In this document: one piece after another, positions 8,290 through 16,773 of the stretch | How the letters are laid out: every line of letters begins with the position of its first letter | Position numbering within the stretch: the first letter of the stretch is position 1 | Assembly: GCF_035978755.1 (NCBI RefSeq) | Contig: NZ_CP108414.1 | Coordinates: 744,001-808,000 of the forward strand | Length of the DNA: 64,000 bases | Source of the DNA: Streptomyces sp. NBC_01298 | Lineage (GTDB): Bacteria; Actinomycetota; Actinomycetes; Streptomycetales; Streptomycetaceae | Direction of reading: 5' to 3' | The notes under the pieces: model-generated | Database searches by the model: none | What the model saw: the letters and a program-made list of their open reading frames with translations, nothing else | What the model was told of the DNA's origin: nothing | Position numbers and translations under genes: made by a program

Positions 8290-8628
8290 TCAGACGGACC
8301 CGCGGGACCCGGGGGCCGGCTTGAGGAGGGCGATCGCGACCAGGCCCAGCACCGCGGCTCCCGCGGCTCCTGCGACTCCCGGCGCCAGGAATCCGCCGCG
8401 GGAGCGCCAGGACAGCACCGACCACGTCGACTGGGCGGAGGCGAACGAGCCCGCGCTCAGCACGGATCCCACCGAGGCCGCCGACAGGGCCGAGCCGATC
8501 GAGCCGACCGACAGCACGCTGCCGACCGACCCGATGGAGAGGATCGAGCCCACCGAACCGATGGAGAGGATCGAGCCCTTGGAGCGCAGCGAGAGGAACG
8601 AACCGTCGTCGGCAGCCATGCGGCTCAT
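8290..8628 (-). CDS. SxxSxx nonapeptide-repeat membrane protein, unknown function
   Basis: 112 residues from the ATG at 8628, which overlaps the stop of the upstream DMT gene as ATGA, so translation is coupled. Residues about 10-68 are built of nine-residue units near SILSIGSVG, with Ser every third position, visible in DNA as a 27-bp repeat (for example 8531-8550 and 8558-8577). A hydrophobic C-terminal helix (about 82-103) should anchor it in the membrane. The regular three-residue period suggests a beta-solenoid-like fold. I recall similar short uncharacterised actinobacterial proteins but no function. An internal ATG at 8619 is an alternative start. Confidence 0.75.
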   Translation of the reverse strand: MSRMAADDGSFLSLRSKGSILSIGSVGSILSIGSVGSVLSVGSIGSALSAASVGSVLSAGSFASAQSTWSVLSWRSRGGFLAPGVAGAAGAAVLGLVAIALLKPAPGSRGSV

Positions 8629-9518
8629 GCTGCCACACGGGCCATCGACGCGGCCTGAGCTACGGCTTGGGGCGCGGCCTGAGCCGGAACGGCCGCCGTC
8701 TGCCGCGGTGCCCGCGTGAGCAGCAGCACGCCCCGGGCCGCCGCGAGCGCTCCCGCCACGGCCAGCAGGACCCCGAACGCGCCCCCGTGGATCCGCTCGC
8801 CCAGCAGGATCATGCCGATCGCGGCCGCGGCCAGCGGGTTGGTCAGGTTGACCACCGCGAGCGGGGCTCCCAGGCCGCCCCGGTAGGCCCGCTGGGACAG
8901 GAGCATCCCGCCGACCGCGAAGACCACCACGAGCAGCGCCACCGAGACGACCCGGACGCTGAGCAGGGAACCGCCCCGGCCGCCCGCCACGGCCACGGTC
9001 TGGGTCAGGGCGGACGCAGCCGCGGAGGCCAGCCCGGACGCCGTCGCGTGGCGCAGCCCCGAGCGGGTGTCGCGCCGCGCGGTCAGCAGCATGATCACCC
9101 CGGCCGTGGCTCCGGAGACGGCGAGCGCCTCGGCCAGGGTCAGGGTCTCGTCGGGGGACGGGCCGGAGGCGGGCACCAGGAGCAGGCCGAGGCCCACGAC
9201 GGTGGCCAGGGTGCCGCGCCACTCGGTGGCCACGACACGCCGCCCGGCGCCGCGCGCACCGAGCGGTACGGCGGCGACGAGGGTGAGCGCTCCGAGCGGC
9301 TGGACCAGGGTGAGCGGCCCGTACCGCAGCGCGGCGGCGTGCAGGAGCGCGGCGGCGGCGTTCAGGCCCGCCGACCACCACCAGGCGCCGTTGCCGAACA
9401 GCGCGGCGGTGGTGCGGGCGACCGCGCGGCGGGCGAGGCGTTCCTGGGCGACGGCCGCGGCCGCGTAGGTGACGGCCGCCGCGAGGCAGAGCAGGACGGC
9501 GAGGAGCGTGGCGTTCAC
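8625..9518 (-). CDS. DMT-type multi-pass membrane protein/transporter
   Basis: 297 residues from the GTG at 9518 (GTAGGAG upstream). Nine to ten hydrophobic helices, two similar halves and motifs such as LTLVQPLGALTLV and VNLTNPLAAAAIGMILLGERI resemble the EamA/NIPA-like drug/metabolite transporter superfamily. Substrate unknown. The gene is the middle of a three-gene operon: its GTG overlaps the PAP2 stop (GTGA) and its stop overlaps the repeat-protein start (ATGA). It is probably controlled with them by the TetR protein encoded divergently. Confidence 0.82.
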   Translation of the reverse strand: MNATLLAVLLCLAAAVTYAAAAVAQERLARRAVARTTAALFGNGAWWWSAGLNAAAALLHAAALRYGPLTLVQPLGALTLVAAVPLGARGAGRRVVATEWRGTLATVVGLGLLLVPASGPSPDETLTLAEALAVSGATAGVIMLLTARRDTRSGLRHATASGLASAAASALTQTVAVAGGRGGSLLSVRVVSVALLVVVFAVGGMLLSQRAYRGGLGAPLAVVNLTNPLAAAAIGMILLGERIHGGAFGVLLAVAGALAAARGVLLLTRAPRQTAAVPAQAAPQAVAQAASMARVAA

Positions 9519-10423
9519 CGGACCGCTCCTACGGGCTCCACCGCTCCTACGGGCTCCACCGGTTCGGCGGGTCTGACCATGCCCGCACCCGCACCCGCGG
9601 GAGCCGGCACCGGTGCCGGTGCCGGTGCCGGACGCCCGCCCGGCACGCTCCGCCGGGCGACGAGCGACCGGCCGGCGAGCGGGCCGGCGGCGAGCGGGCG
9701 GGCGACCGGGCGCGGGACGAGCCACAGGGCCGCCCCGAGGAGCAGCGCGGCGACGACCGCGTCGAGCCAGTAGTGGTTGGCCGTGCCGACGACCACCAGC
9801 AGGGTCACCAGCGGGTGCAGCAGCCACAGGGCGCGCCACCGCGACGAGGTCGCGGCGATCATGCCGAGGGCCAGCATCAGCGCCCATCCGAAGTGCAGCG
9901 AGGGCATCGCGGCGAACTGGTTGGCCATCGTGTCGGCGGCGGGCGCGGCCCCGTAGACGGTCGGTCCGTAGACCTGGCCGGTGTCGATCAGGTGCGCCGC
10001 TCCCAGCATCCGCGGGGGTGCGAGGGGGAAGGCCAGATGGATGACGAGCGCCGCGCCGGTCAGGACGGCCAGGACCCGGCGGGTCCAGAGGTAGTGCGCG
10101 GGGCGGCGTAGGTAGAGCCAGACCAGGAAGAGCACGGTGGCGGGGAAGTGCACGGCCGCGTAGTAGGTGTTCGCGGTGTGCACGAGGGCGTCGCCGTGCA
10201 GGAGCAGGCGCTGGACCAGGCCTTCGCCGGGCAGGTGCAGGGCGCGCTCGGCGTCCCAGACCCGCGCGGCGTTGCGGAAGGCCTCGTCCGTGCGTCCGGT
10301 CGCGAGCGTACGGCCGAACTTGTAGACGGCGAAGAGGCCCAGGACGAGCAGCAGCTCGCGTATCAGGCGGCGGCGGGCGCCCCGCCCCGTACCGGCCCCG
10401 GCGGGTGTGGTGTGGGAGGTCAT
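9515..10423 (-). CDS. PAP2-superfamily membrane phosphatase
   Basis: 302 residues from the ATG at 10423. Several membrane helices hold a PAP2/inositolphosphotransferase-like core: AMPSLHFGWALML (about residues 170-182) is the central phosphatase motif and TANHYWLDAVVA carries the final His/Asp. The first KX6RP-type motif is weak, as in the Aur1/Ipt1-like branch, so the substrate may be an inositol or lipid phosphate. A Pro/Ala-rich C-terminal tail of about 50 residues is extra to the family. First gene of the coupled operon, 55 bp from the 42-bp palindrome. Confidence 0.85.
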   Translation of the reverse strand: MTSHTTPAGAGTGRGARRRLIRELLLVLGLFAVYKFGRTLATGRTDEAFRNAARVWDAERALHLPGEGLVQRLLLHGDALVHTANTYYAAVHFPATVLFLVWLYLRRPAHYLWTRRVLAVLTGAALVIHLAFPLAPPRMLGAAHLIDTGQVYGPTVYGAAPAADTMANQFAAMPSLHFGWALMLALGMIAATSSRWRALWLLHPLVTLLVVVGTANHYWLDAVVAALLLGAALWLVPRPVARPLAAGPLAGRSLVARRSVPGGRPAPAPAPVPAPAGAGAGMVRPAEPVEPVGAVEPVGAVR

Positions 10424-10477
10424 CCCCCGGTCTCGCTTCCTGTACACGGCTTCATGACTCACAATCGACACACCAGT

Positions 10478-10519
10478 GTATCGATACATTCTCGTATCGA
10501 TACGAGAATGTATCGATAC
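10478..10519. promoter_or_regulatory. Perfect 42-bp palindrome: triple operator
   Basis: The whole 42 bp is its own reverse complement. It contains the palindromic decamer GTATCGATAC three times (10478-10487, 10494-10503, 10510-10519) at exact 16-bp steps, joined by ATTCTC and its complement GAGAAT. It lies between the PAP2 operon and the divergent TetR gene and is far more AT-rich than its surroundings, so it is most likely the TetR operator controlling both directions. Binding is inferred. Confidence 0.8.
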
Positions 10520-10618
10520 GCTCGCGATCCCGTAGACTTTCACTAGAGAACGCCCCGCCGCGACCGAGATATCGCCGCACGGCAGGACGTGACACGCACC
10601 ATCGAGGAGAGCCGCCCC

Positions 10619-11263
10619 ATGACGTCGCCGACGCCGGAAGCCGTTCCGGCCCCCGCGCGCCGCTCCAAGATCACACCGGAGCGGGAGCAGCAGCTCTACG
10701 ACGCCGTGCTGGAGCAGTTGCGCGAGGACGGCTACGAGGCGCTGACCATGGAAAAGATCGCGGCCCGGGCCACTTGCGGGAAGTCCACGCTCTACCGGCA
10801 GTGGAAGACCAAACCGCAGCTCGTCGCCGCCGCCCTGCGGGCGGACCGGCGCGGGACCCTCGCCGCGGTGGACACCGGAACCCTGGCGGGCGACCTGCGC
10901 GAGGCGGCCCGGATCGCCGCCTGCACCTCGGGGCGCGACACCCGGCTGATGCAGGCCGTCGGGCACGCGGTACTGAGCGACGAGGACCTGAAGGCGGCCC
11001 TGCGCGAGGCGCTGGTGGAGCCGGAGCTGGCGGCCTTCGACTCGATCGTGGCGCGGGCCGTGGACCGGGGCGAGCTCGCTCCCGGGCACCCCGCCGTGGA
11101 GTTCCTGCCCGCGCAGCTGATGGGCGTGCTGCGCATCCGGCCCGTACTGGAGGGCCGCTTCGCCGACGCCGAGTACCTCGTGCGGTTCGTCGACGCCTGC
11201 CTGCTGCCGGTGCTGAGCGCGGCCCCGCCCGAAGCGGCCCGGGCCCCTGAACCGGGCCCCTGA
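10619..11263 (+). CDS. TetR/AcrR family transcriptional regulator
   Basis: 214 residues from the ATG at 10619 (GAGGAGAG upstream; a GTG at 10589 is possible). N-terminal HTH about residues 25-70 (EREQQLYDAVLEQLREDGYE, then MEKIAARATCGKSTLYRQWKTK), followed by a TetR_C-type ligand-binding domain. The divergent PAP2/DMT/repeat-protein operon and the 42-bp palindrome between them mark it as a local repressor, probably autoregulated. The ligand is unknown; a lipid-like or hydrophobic compound would fit a membrane operon. The 3' end carries a short direct repeat (CCTGAACCGGGC) across the stop codon. Confidence 0.92.
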   Translation: MTSPTPEAVPAPARRSKITPEREQQLYDAVLEQLREDGYEALTMEKIAARATCGKSTLYRQWKTKPQLVAAALRADRRGTLAAVDTGTLAGDLREAARIAACTSGRDTRLMQAVGHAVLSDEDLKAALREALVEPELAAFDSIVARAVDRGELAPGHPAVEFLPAQLMGVLRIRPVLEGRFADAEYLVRFVDACLLPVLSAAPPEAARAPEPGP

Positions 11264-11445
11264 ACCGGGCCCCCCGAACCAGCGGGCCGCCGTCCACGAT
11301 GACCGGACGGTGACCCGCTCGCGCTGCCTCGTGGGGACGGTGGCAGCGCAGCCCCCGGACCGGACGGCGGGCACTCCTTCGCGGAGTGACCGCCGACCGG
11401 TCCGTGCGGCCGTCCGTGCGGCTGCCGCCTACCCGTGCGGCCGGC

Positions 11446-11982
11446 TCAGCTCCGGGCGGCGCCCATCGCCCGGGCGAACTCCTCAGGGTCGGCGTCGAAG
11501 CCCCGTACCGTCGGGTCGATCGACCAGACCCCGTCGGCGTCGCGGGTGAACTCGGCGACCGTGACCGCGCTCGCCGCGCCGAAGCCGGCGAGGTCGTCCA
11601 CGGCGAGATCCGTGTAGCCCTCCCGGATGCGCAGCCCCTTGCCCGCGACCTCGGCGAAGGTCAGCGCCGGTCCGCCACCCGGCCGCTGGATCACCACGCC
11701 CACCACGACCCGGTTCGACGCGTCGGCGATCCGCGTCAGTTCGAGGGTCATGACCTCGTCGAAGCCCAGCCCCAGCCCGGTCCTGCTGTCCCGGTTCAGC
11801 GTGATGGTGCCGTCGGGCGACCGGCTGCCGAAGTGCACCAGGTGGACGGGCTCCCCGTACGGGTCCGCGGCCGGGTAGACCGCGGCGAGCAGGTCGAGGT
11901 CGTGGACGGGCGCTCCCGCCGGGCTGGGATCCCACCGCAGCGCGATCTCCACCTTGGCCAGGCCCTTGCGTACTCCGCTCAC
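11446..11982 (-). CDS. TerD family protein
   Basis: 178 residues from the GTG at 11982, preceded by GGAGGGGGAG. The fold shows the TerD pattern: VEIALRWDPS at the start, DLDLLA and the acidic Ca-binding loops, NRDSRTG and the YTDLAVDDLAGF/VTVAEFTR end. TerD proteins are cytoplasmic calcium-binding proteins linked with tellurite resistance and stress or cell-surface signalling in Streptomyces. No other ter genes are adjacent. It has a slightly long C-terminus compared with canonical TerD. Confidence 0.85.
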   Translation of the reverse strand: MSGVRKGLAKVEIALRWDPSPAGAPVHDLDLLAAVYPAADPYGEPVHLVHFGSRSPDGTITLNRDSRTGLGLGFDEVMTLELTRIADASNRVVVGVVIQRPGGGPALTFAEVAGKGLRIREGYTDLAVDDLAGFGAASAVTVAEFTRDADGVWSIDPTVRGFDADPEEFARAMGAARS

Positions 11983-12109
11983 CGAACTCCCCCTCCGAAC
12001 ACCGTGCGTTGCCCCGCCATGCTGTCACGGGTCCCGCCCCGGGGCTCGAACGACCGTACGTTCCCGGCCAGTCCGGGGCACGGGGCGGGCGCACCGGGTT
12101 CGGCGCCGG

Positions 12110-13291
12110 CTACCAGTCCCCGTCCTGTACGGGCTCGCCCGGCCGGGGCCCGTTCCCCAGGGGCGCGATCTGGCCGGGGGCGGGCTGCGCCCACGGAGCC
12201 TCGTCGGCGCCGAGCCATTCGCCCACCGGCTGTACCTGGCCGAGGGTGCCGGAGGGGGCGAGGTCGGCGCCGTCCTCGTCGTAGTAGTCGAACCACGGCA
12301 GCCCGGCCTTGGTGTAGGCGGCCCGGTCCACGGGTGACGGGGGCGGCTCCTCTCCGGTGATCCTGCGCCACGCGGGCGGGGTCACCAGGTGGACGAAGAC
12401 CCGCGCGGCCGGCTCGGACGCCCAGTCCTTCGCCTTGCGGTCGTCGCGATACACCTCCTGCCGCATGGAGCCGCCGACGCCGAGCCCCATCGCCGGCGCC
12501 GCCTGCGGAACCGGCCCGCCGCCCGAGCGCCGCAGCGGCCCCGCGGCGGAGGCCGGGGCCGCGGGGGCTCCGGGGGGCCCGCCCGGCGCCGGGGCCGCCA
12601 TCGGCGGCGGCACCGGCATCCCGGGGGCCGCTCCGTATCCGCCGCCCGCGTAGCCGCCGCCCGCGTAGCCGCCCGGATGGCTCCCCGGCGGCAGGGTCCC
12701 GTACGGAAGGCCGCCGACCCGCGGGGCCCTGGCCGTGCGCGCCCGCTCGCGCTCCTCCTCCCGCCACCGCGCCAGCGCCTTCGCGCCGAGCGGGAAGGCC
12801 TGGAGCTGGACGCCGCCCGCGGTCTCCTCGCCGGTGACCTGGCCCTCGACGGTGGCACCGAGCCCCAGCGGGACGGCGACGAACTGGCGGACCGTCCCCG
12901 TGCCCGAATTGATCCCGTCCAGCCACGGCTGGCGCGGCAGCACGAGGTAGTTCTGCGGCCGGCGCCCGAGCCTGCCCGTCCACCGCTCGCCGGAGACGGC
13001 GCACACCTTGCCGACCCCGACCTGGAGCGCCGTGGGCTCCCTGGTGCCGCCGAAGCTGAGCCACATCGCCTCGCGCAGGTACACGGGGAGCATCACGCCT
13101 CCCTTGGCGAGCCAGTCCGCCGGAACCGTGTCCGGATAGTCCTCCACCCGCCGCAGCGGAAACTCCCCCAGCCCCGGGGGCAGATTGTGCGTACCGGTCT
13201 CCGGCAGCCGCAGCGTCCGCATGAAACGGACCTGCGCCCCCTCGCCCAGCAGCAGTGCGTTCCCCTCGACCCGTACTCCGCTTTCGGCCAC
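12110..13291 (-). CDS. Conserved hypothetical protein with Gly/Pro/Ala linker
   Basis: About 393 residues from the GTG at 13291, chosen because GAGAGGAG lies just upstream; a TTG at 13315 is an alternative. The first 190 residues are a compact domain (VRFMRTLRLPETGTH, the VMLPVYLREAMWLSF strand, GTVRQFVAVPLGLGATVEGQ), then a low-complexity Gly/Pro/Ala linker and a second conserved end with VFVHLVTPPAWRRITGEEPP and GLPWFDYYDED. I recall the protein as widely conserved in Streptomyces, but without a function. No signal peptide or membrane helix. Last gene before the divergent solute-binding protein. Confidence 0.8.
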   Translation of the reverse strand: MAESGVRVEGNALLLGEGAQVRFMRTLRLPETGTHNLPPGLGEFPLRRVEDYPDTVPADWLAKGGVMLPVYLREAMWLSFGGTREPTALQVGVGKVCAVSGERWTGRLGRRPQNYLVLPRQPWLDGINSGTGTVRQFVAVPLGLGATVEGQVTGEETAGGVQLQAFPLGAKALARWREEERERARTARAPRVGGLPYGTLPPGSHPGGYAGGGYAGGGYGAAPGMPVPPPMAAPAPGGPPGAPAAPASAAGPLRRSGGGPVPQAAPAMGLGVGGSMRQEVYRDDRKAKDWASEPAARVFVHLVTPPAWRRITGEEPPPSPVDRAAYTKAGLPWFDYYDEDGADLAPSGTLGQVQPVGEWLGADEAPWAQPAPGQIAPLGNGPRPGEPVQDGDW

Positions 13292-13544
13292 TCGACCGGC
13301 TCCTCTCCCGTTCAAAGCCGGATTCGCAGCAAGATCTGCCGCCGTTCCGGATCGTGACCCTCAAGATTTGCTCAGATGTCGTGACACCGCGCCCGACGAG
13401 TTCCTAGCTTCCTCATATACGCGTCCACCAGCCTCCGCGGTTCCCCGCGCCCCGGCCCGGTCCCGGGTGCCCTCCGCGCGCTCCCGCGCGGCTCCGCCCG
13501 CCCGCGACGCCCGCGTATCCGTGTACCCCAGGAAAGAGTGCAGC

Positions 13545-14360
13545 ATGAAGGTTCCCCAGGCCGGCGTGATCGCCGCAGTGATCGGTCTCTCCCTGACCGC
13601 ATCGGCGTGTGGCGGTGACGACGACAAGGGGGCCCTCGCCGTCGGCATCAAGTTCGACCAGCCGGGCGTCGGCATGCGGGAGCCCGACGGCACCTTCACC
13701 GGTTTCGACGTGGACGTGGCGACGTACATAGCCAAGGAGCTCGGCTACCCGAAGGACAGGATCGTCTTCAAGGAGGTCCTGAGCAACGACCGCGAGCTCC
13801 TGCTCGAGTACAACGAGGTCCAGATCGTGGCGGCCAGCTACTCGATCAACGAGAAGCGCAAGCAGAAGGTCGACTTCGCGGGCCCGTACTTCCTCGCGCA
13901 CCAGGACCTGATGGTCCGCGCCGACGACCGGACGATCACCAAGGCCGAGGACCTCAACAACCCGAACAAGCGACTGTGTTCGGTGACCGGCTCGACCTCG
14001 GCGGAGAACGTCAGGAAGAACCTGGCCCCCAAGGCGAGCCTCCTGGAGCTCGGCGGGTACTCCGAGTGCGTCGTCGCCCTCAAGGAGAACCTGGTCGACG
14101 CCCTGACCACGGACAACTCCATCCTGGCCGGCTTCACCGCCCGCAAGGGCAACGAGGGCAAGTTCCGGCTGATCGGGATGAGCCTGAGCAGTGAGAACTA
14201 CGGCATCGGCCTGAAGAAGGGCAGCGGCGAACTCCAGGTCAAGATCAACAACGCGATCCGCAAGATGGTCGAGGACGGCACCTGGGACGCCGCCGTGAAG
14301 AAGAACTTCGGCCCGGACTACAAGTACGAGGCGGCGCCCGCCATCACCACGGGCAGCTGA
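13545..14360 (+). CDS. ABC transporter amino-acid-binding lipoprotein (glutamate type)
   Basis: 271 residues from the ATG at 13545 (AGGAAAGAG upstream). A signal peptide ends in a lipobox with Cys22 (TASAC-GG). The mature protein is a family 3 solute-binding protein: GTFTGFDVDVATYIAKELGY, VKFxxV-like segments and NDRELLLE resemble glutamate/aspartate binding proteins (GluB type). It should sit on the outer face of the membrane and deliver an amino acid to an ABC importer. No permease or ATPase genes are next to it, so it is an orphan that must borrow a transporter or act as a sensor. Confidence 0.87.
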   Translation: MKVPQAGVIAAVIGLSLTASACGGDDDKGALAVGIKFDQPGVGMREPDGTFTGFDVDVATYIAKELGYPKDRIVFKEVLSNDRELLLEYNEVQIVAASYSINEKRKQKVDFAGPYFLAHQDLMVRADDRTITKAEDLNNPNKRLCSVTGSTSAENVRKNLAPKASLLELGGYSECVVALKENLVDALTTDNSILAGFTARKGNEGKFRLIGMSLSSENYGIGLKKGSGELQVKINNAIRKMVEDGTWDAAVKKNFGPDYKYEAAPAITTGS

Positions 14361-14574
14361 CACCCGTCGGGGCGGACCGACTGCCGGTCGCGGCCCGGCG
14401 CGCGGCCGGAACCCGCCCTCGGACCCCTCCCCGGGCCACGGTTCGGGCCATGATCCGGGCCACGGCGCCCGCGCCCGTCTCCCCCGCGAGCACGCCCGCG
14501 AGCGCCCGCGCGGGCGGCGCTCCCGGACCGACGGGCGCGGCGCCTTCCGGCGCCGCGGCCGCGCCGACCGGGGA

Positions 14575-15147
14575 TCAGGCGCCCGAGACCGGGGCCTTGC
14601 CGCGCAGTACGGTCAGGAACTCCCGCATCCAGGCGGAGTGGTCGGGCCACGCGCGGGCCGACACCAGTGTGCCGTCGACCACGGCCTCGGAGTCCTCGAA
14701 CGTGGCTCCGGACGCCTTCATGTCCAGCTCCAGCGCCGGATAGGCGGTGACCCTGCGGCCGTCGAGCGCACCAGCCGCGGCGGTGATCAGGGGGCCGTGG
14801 CAGATCTGCGCGATCGGCTTGTCCTCGCCGGCGAAGGCCGACAGGATCCGCCGCACCTCGGGGTCGTTGCGCAGGTACTCGGGGGCGCGTCCGCCGGGTA
14901 CGACGAGCGCCGCGTACCGCGCCGGGTCCACGTCGGCGAAGGCGATGTCGGCGGGCCAGGTGTAGCCGGGCTTCTCGGTGTAGGTGTCGAAGCCGTCCTC
15001 GAAGTCGTGCACGACGAACCGCAGCTTCTTCACCGCGGGCGCCGCGATGTGGACCTCGTACCCCTCCTCGATCAAGCGCTGGTAGGGGTAGAGGACTTCC
15101 AGAGATTCCGCCGCGTCGCCGGTCACGATGAGGATCTTCGGTGCCAT
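14575..15147 (-). CDS. DJ-1/PfpI family protein
   Basis: 190 residues. The glutamine-amidotransferase-like fold is clear: N-terminal ILIVTGDAAESLEVLYPYQRL, VVPGGRAPEYLRNDP, and the nucleophile elbow QICHGP with the Cys-His pair (about residues 115-120). Members act as glyoxalase/deglycase or stress-protective enzymes, or as protease-like proteins. The exact activity is not determinable from sequence. It is monocistronic; the 214 bp upstream of its stop hold no gene. Divergent from the endonuclease gene over a 235-bp relatively AT-rich region. Confidence 0.88.
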   Translation of the reverse strand: MAPKILIVTGDAAESLEVLYPYQRLIEEGYEVHIAAPAVKKLRFVVHDFEDGFDTYTEKPGYTWPADIAFADVDPARYAALVVPGGRAPEYLRNDPEVRRILSAFAGEDKPIAQICHGPLITAAAGALDGRRVTAYPALELDMKASGATFEDSEAVVDGTLVSARAWPDHSAWMREFLTVLRGKAPVSGA

Positions 15148-15382
15148 GGGCTGCTCCTGGTAGGGCTGTTCACGGTGTGGCCTCCGCTACCGTGCCCGCG
15201 CCGCCCGATCCTGCATAGGGATTCTTGCGCCAATCACCCACATGACGCGCGTAGAAAATCCCGGCTCCCGACACGTGCTTTTCACCTGTAGGGCACATGA
15301 CAATGTGAACCTCGCTCTGTCACCTGATGCCCCGCCAATTCCCCGGGCGGGAGCGGTGCGTGTGGAGAGGTACCCCCACGTG

Positions 15383-16216
15383 ATGAGAATCTCGCGCCTT
15401 ACTCCCTGGGCAGCCGGCCTCGCGGCCGCGTCCCTCATATTGATCCCGGCCTCCGCTTCGGCCGGCCAGCGGAACGCGGCCGCCCCCGCGGCCGCCCCCG
15501 CGGCCGCCCCCGCCGCGGCTTCGGCCTCAGCCGTCGACACCTACTACGCCGCGGCCGAGGGCAAGACCGGCGCCGCGCTCAAGACGGCGCTGCACGGCAT
15601 CATCAAGACCCAGTCCAAGGTGACGTACGACGGCGTGTGGAACGCCCTGAAGGTCACCGACCAGGATCCCGCGAACCCCAACAACGTCATCCTGGTCTAC
15701 TCGGGCCGTTCGCAGTCGAAGTCCACCAACGGCGGCGGCGTCAACGACTGGAACCGCGAGCACGTCTGGGCCAAGAGCCACGGCGACTTCGGCACCGCCA
15801 CCGGCCCGGGCACCGACCTGCACCACCTCAGGCCCGAGGACGTCACGGTCAACAGCACGCGCGGGAACAAGGACTTCGACCTGGGCGGCGGCCCCGTCTC
15901 CGAGGCCCCCGGCAGCCTGACCGACGCCGACTCCTTCGAACCGCGCAACGCGGTCAAGGGTGATGTCGCGCGCATGCTGCTGTACATGGCCGTGCGCTAC
16001 GACGGCGGTGACGGTTTCGCCGACCTCGAGATGAACGACAAGGTCAACAACGGCAGCGCGCCCCTCTTCGGCAAGATCAGCGTCCTGAAGCAGTGGAACC
16101 TGCAGGACCCGCCGGACGCCTTCGAGCAGCGCCGCAATCAGGTCATCTACGACACCTACCAGCACAACCGGAACCCGTTCATCGACCACCCGGAGTGGGT
16201 CAACTCCATCTGGTAG
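15383..16216 (+). CDS. Secreted endonuclease I family nuclease
   Basis: 277 residues from the ATG at 15383; a GTG at 15380 is equally in frame and slightly better spaced from GGAGAGG. A Sec signal peptide ends near ASASA, followed by an (AAAP)n linker. The catalytic domain has NREHVWAKSHGDF and TDLHHLRPEDVTVNSTRGN, the His-Me finger motifs of EndA/NucM nucleases. It would degrade DNA outside the cell as a source of phosphate and nucleosides or during hyphal lysis. The upstream region has TGACA/TGTCA half-sites, but no convincing PHO box. Confidence 0.9.
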   Translation: MRISRLTPWAAGLAAASLILIPASASAGQRNAAAPAAAPAAAPAAASASAVDTYYAAAEGKTGAALKTALHGIIKTQSKVTYDGVWNALKVTDQDPANPNNVILVYSGRSQSKSTNGGGVNDWNREHVWAKSHGDFGTATGPGTDLHHLRPEDVTVNSTRGNKDFDLGGGPVSEAPGSLTDADSFEPRNAVKGDVARMLLYMAVRYDGGDGFADLEMNDKVNNGSAPLFGKISVLKQWNLQDPPDAFEQRRNQVIYDTYQHNRNPFIDHPEWVNSIW

Positions 16217-16241
16217 GCGCGCGCCGGGACCCCTCGGCGCC

Positions 16242-16682
16242 CTACTGCGCGCCGAGGGCCATCCACTTGTCCGGTGCCCGGAGCGGCTCGAAGCCGGCCT
16301 TCGCGTACACCTCGTGGGCGTCCGCGGTCGCCAGCAGGATCCTGCGCAGCCCGTACGGGGCGAGGTGGTCCCGTACCGCCCCCGCCAGGGCGGTGCCGAG
16401 CCCCTTGCCCCGTACGCCGCGATCCACGTAGACGTCGCAGAGCCAGGCGAAGGTGGCGCGGTCGGTGATGACGCGCGCGTAGGCCACCTGGCGGCCGGAC
16501 AAGGCGTCGTAGACCCCGTAGTTGAGCGACCCCTCGATGGCGGCGTCCTGCTTCTCGCGGGTCCGCCCGAGCGCCCAGTAGGCGTCCCCGGACAGCCACC
16601 GGTGGATCAGCTCCCGGTCGAGGCGGCCGGGGTCGGTGGAAATCTCGTAGCCCTCGGGCGGGGGCAGCGCGCTGTCGTCCAT
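16242..16682 (-). CDS. GNAT family N-acetyltransferase
   Basis: 146 residues from the ATG at 16682. Typical GNAT core: VAYARVITDRATFAWLCDVYVD (beta4), then RGVRGKGLGTAL, the acetyl-CoA pyrophosphate loop (R/Q-x-x-G-x-G/A type), and a C-terminal DAHEVYAKAGFEPL. The family acetylates amines on small molecules or proteins. The substrate is unknown. The gene ends 25 bp from the convergent nuclease gene; its 5' neighbour is the GH20 gene on the same strand, 91 bp away, so a shared transcript is possible. Confidence 0.88.
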   Translation of the reverse strand: MDDSALPPPEGYEISTDPGRLDRELIHRWLSGDAYWALGRTREKQDAAIEGSLNYGVYDALSGRQVAYARVITDRATFAWLCDVYVDRGVRGKGLGTALAGAVRDHLAPYGLRRILLATADAHEVYAKAGFEPLRAPDKWMALGAQ

Positions 16683-16773
16683 GCCCGCATCCAAGCAAAG
16701 CGGACGGGACCCGGCCAGCGGGTTTCGGCAGGCGGGACGCCGCGGCGCCGGGGCGCGGTGACGCGGTTTCGTA

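Noticed and set aside
14361..14574. Small gene or RNA between the binding protein and DJ-1 genes
   Set aside because: Only Ala/Gly/Pro-rich shadow frames are seen and no structured element.
15260..15380. PHO box before the secreted endonuclease gene
   Set aside because: TTTTCACCTGT and TGTCACCTGAT occur but not as adjacent 11-bp direct repeats; the match is too weak.
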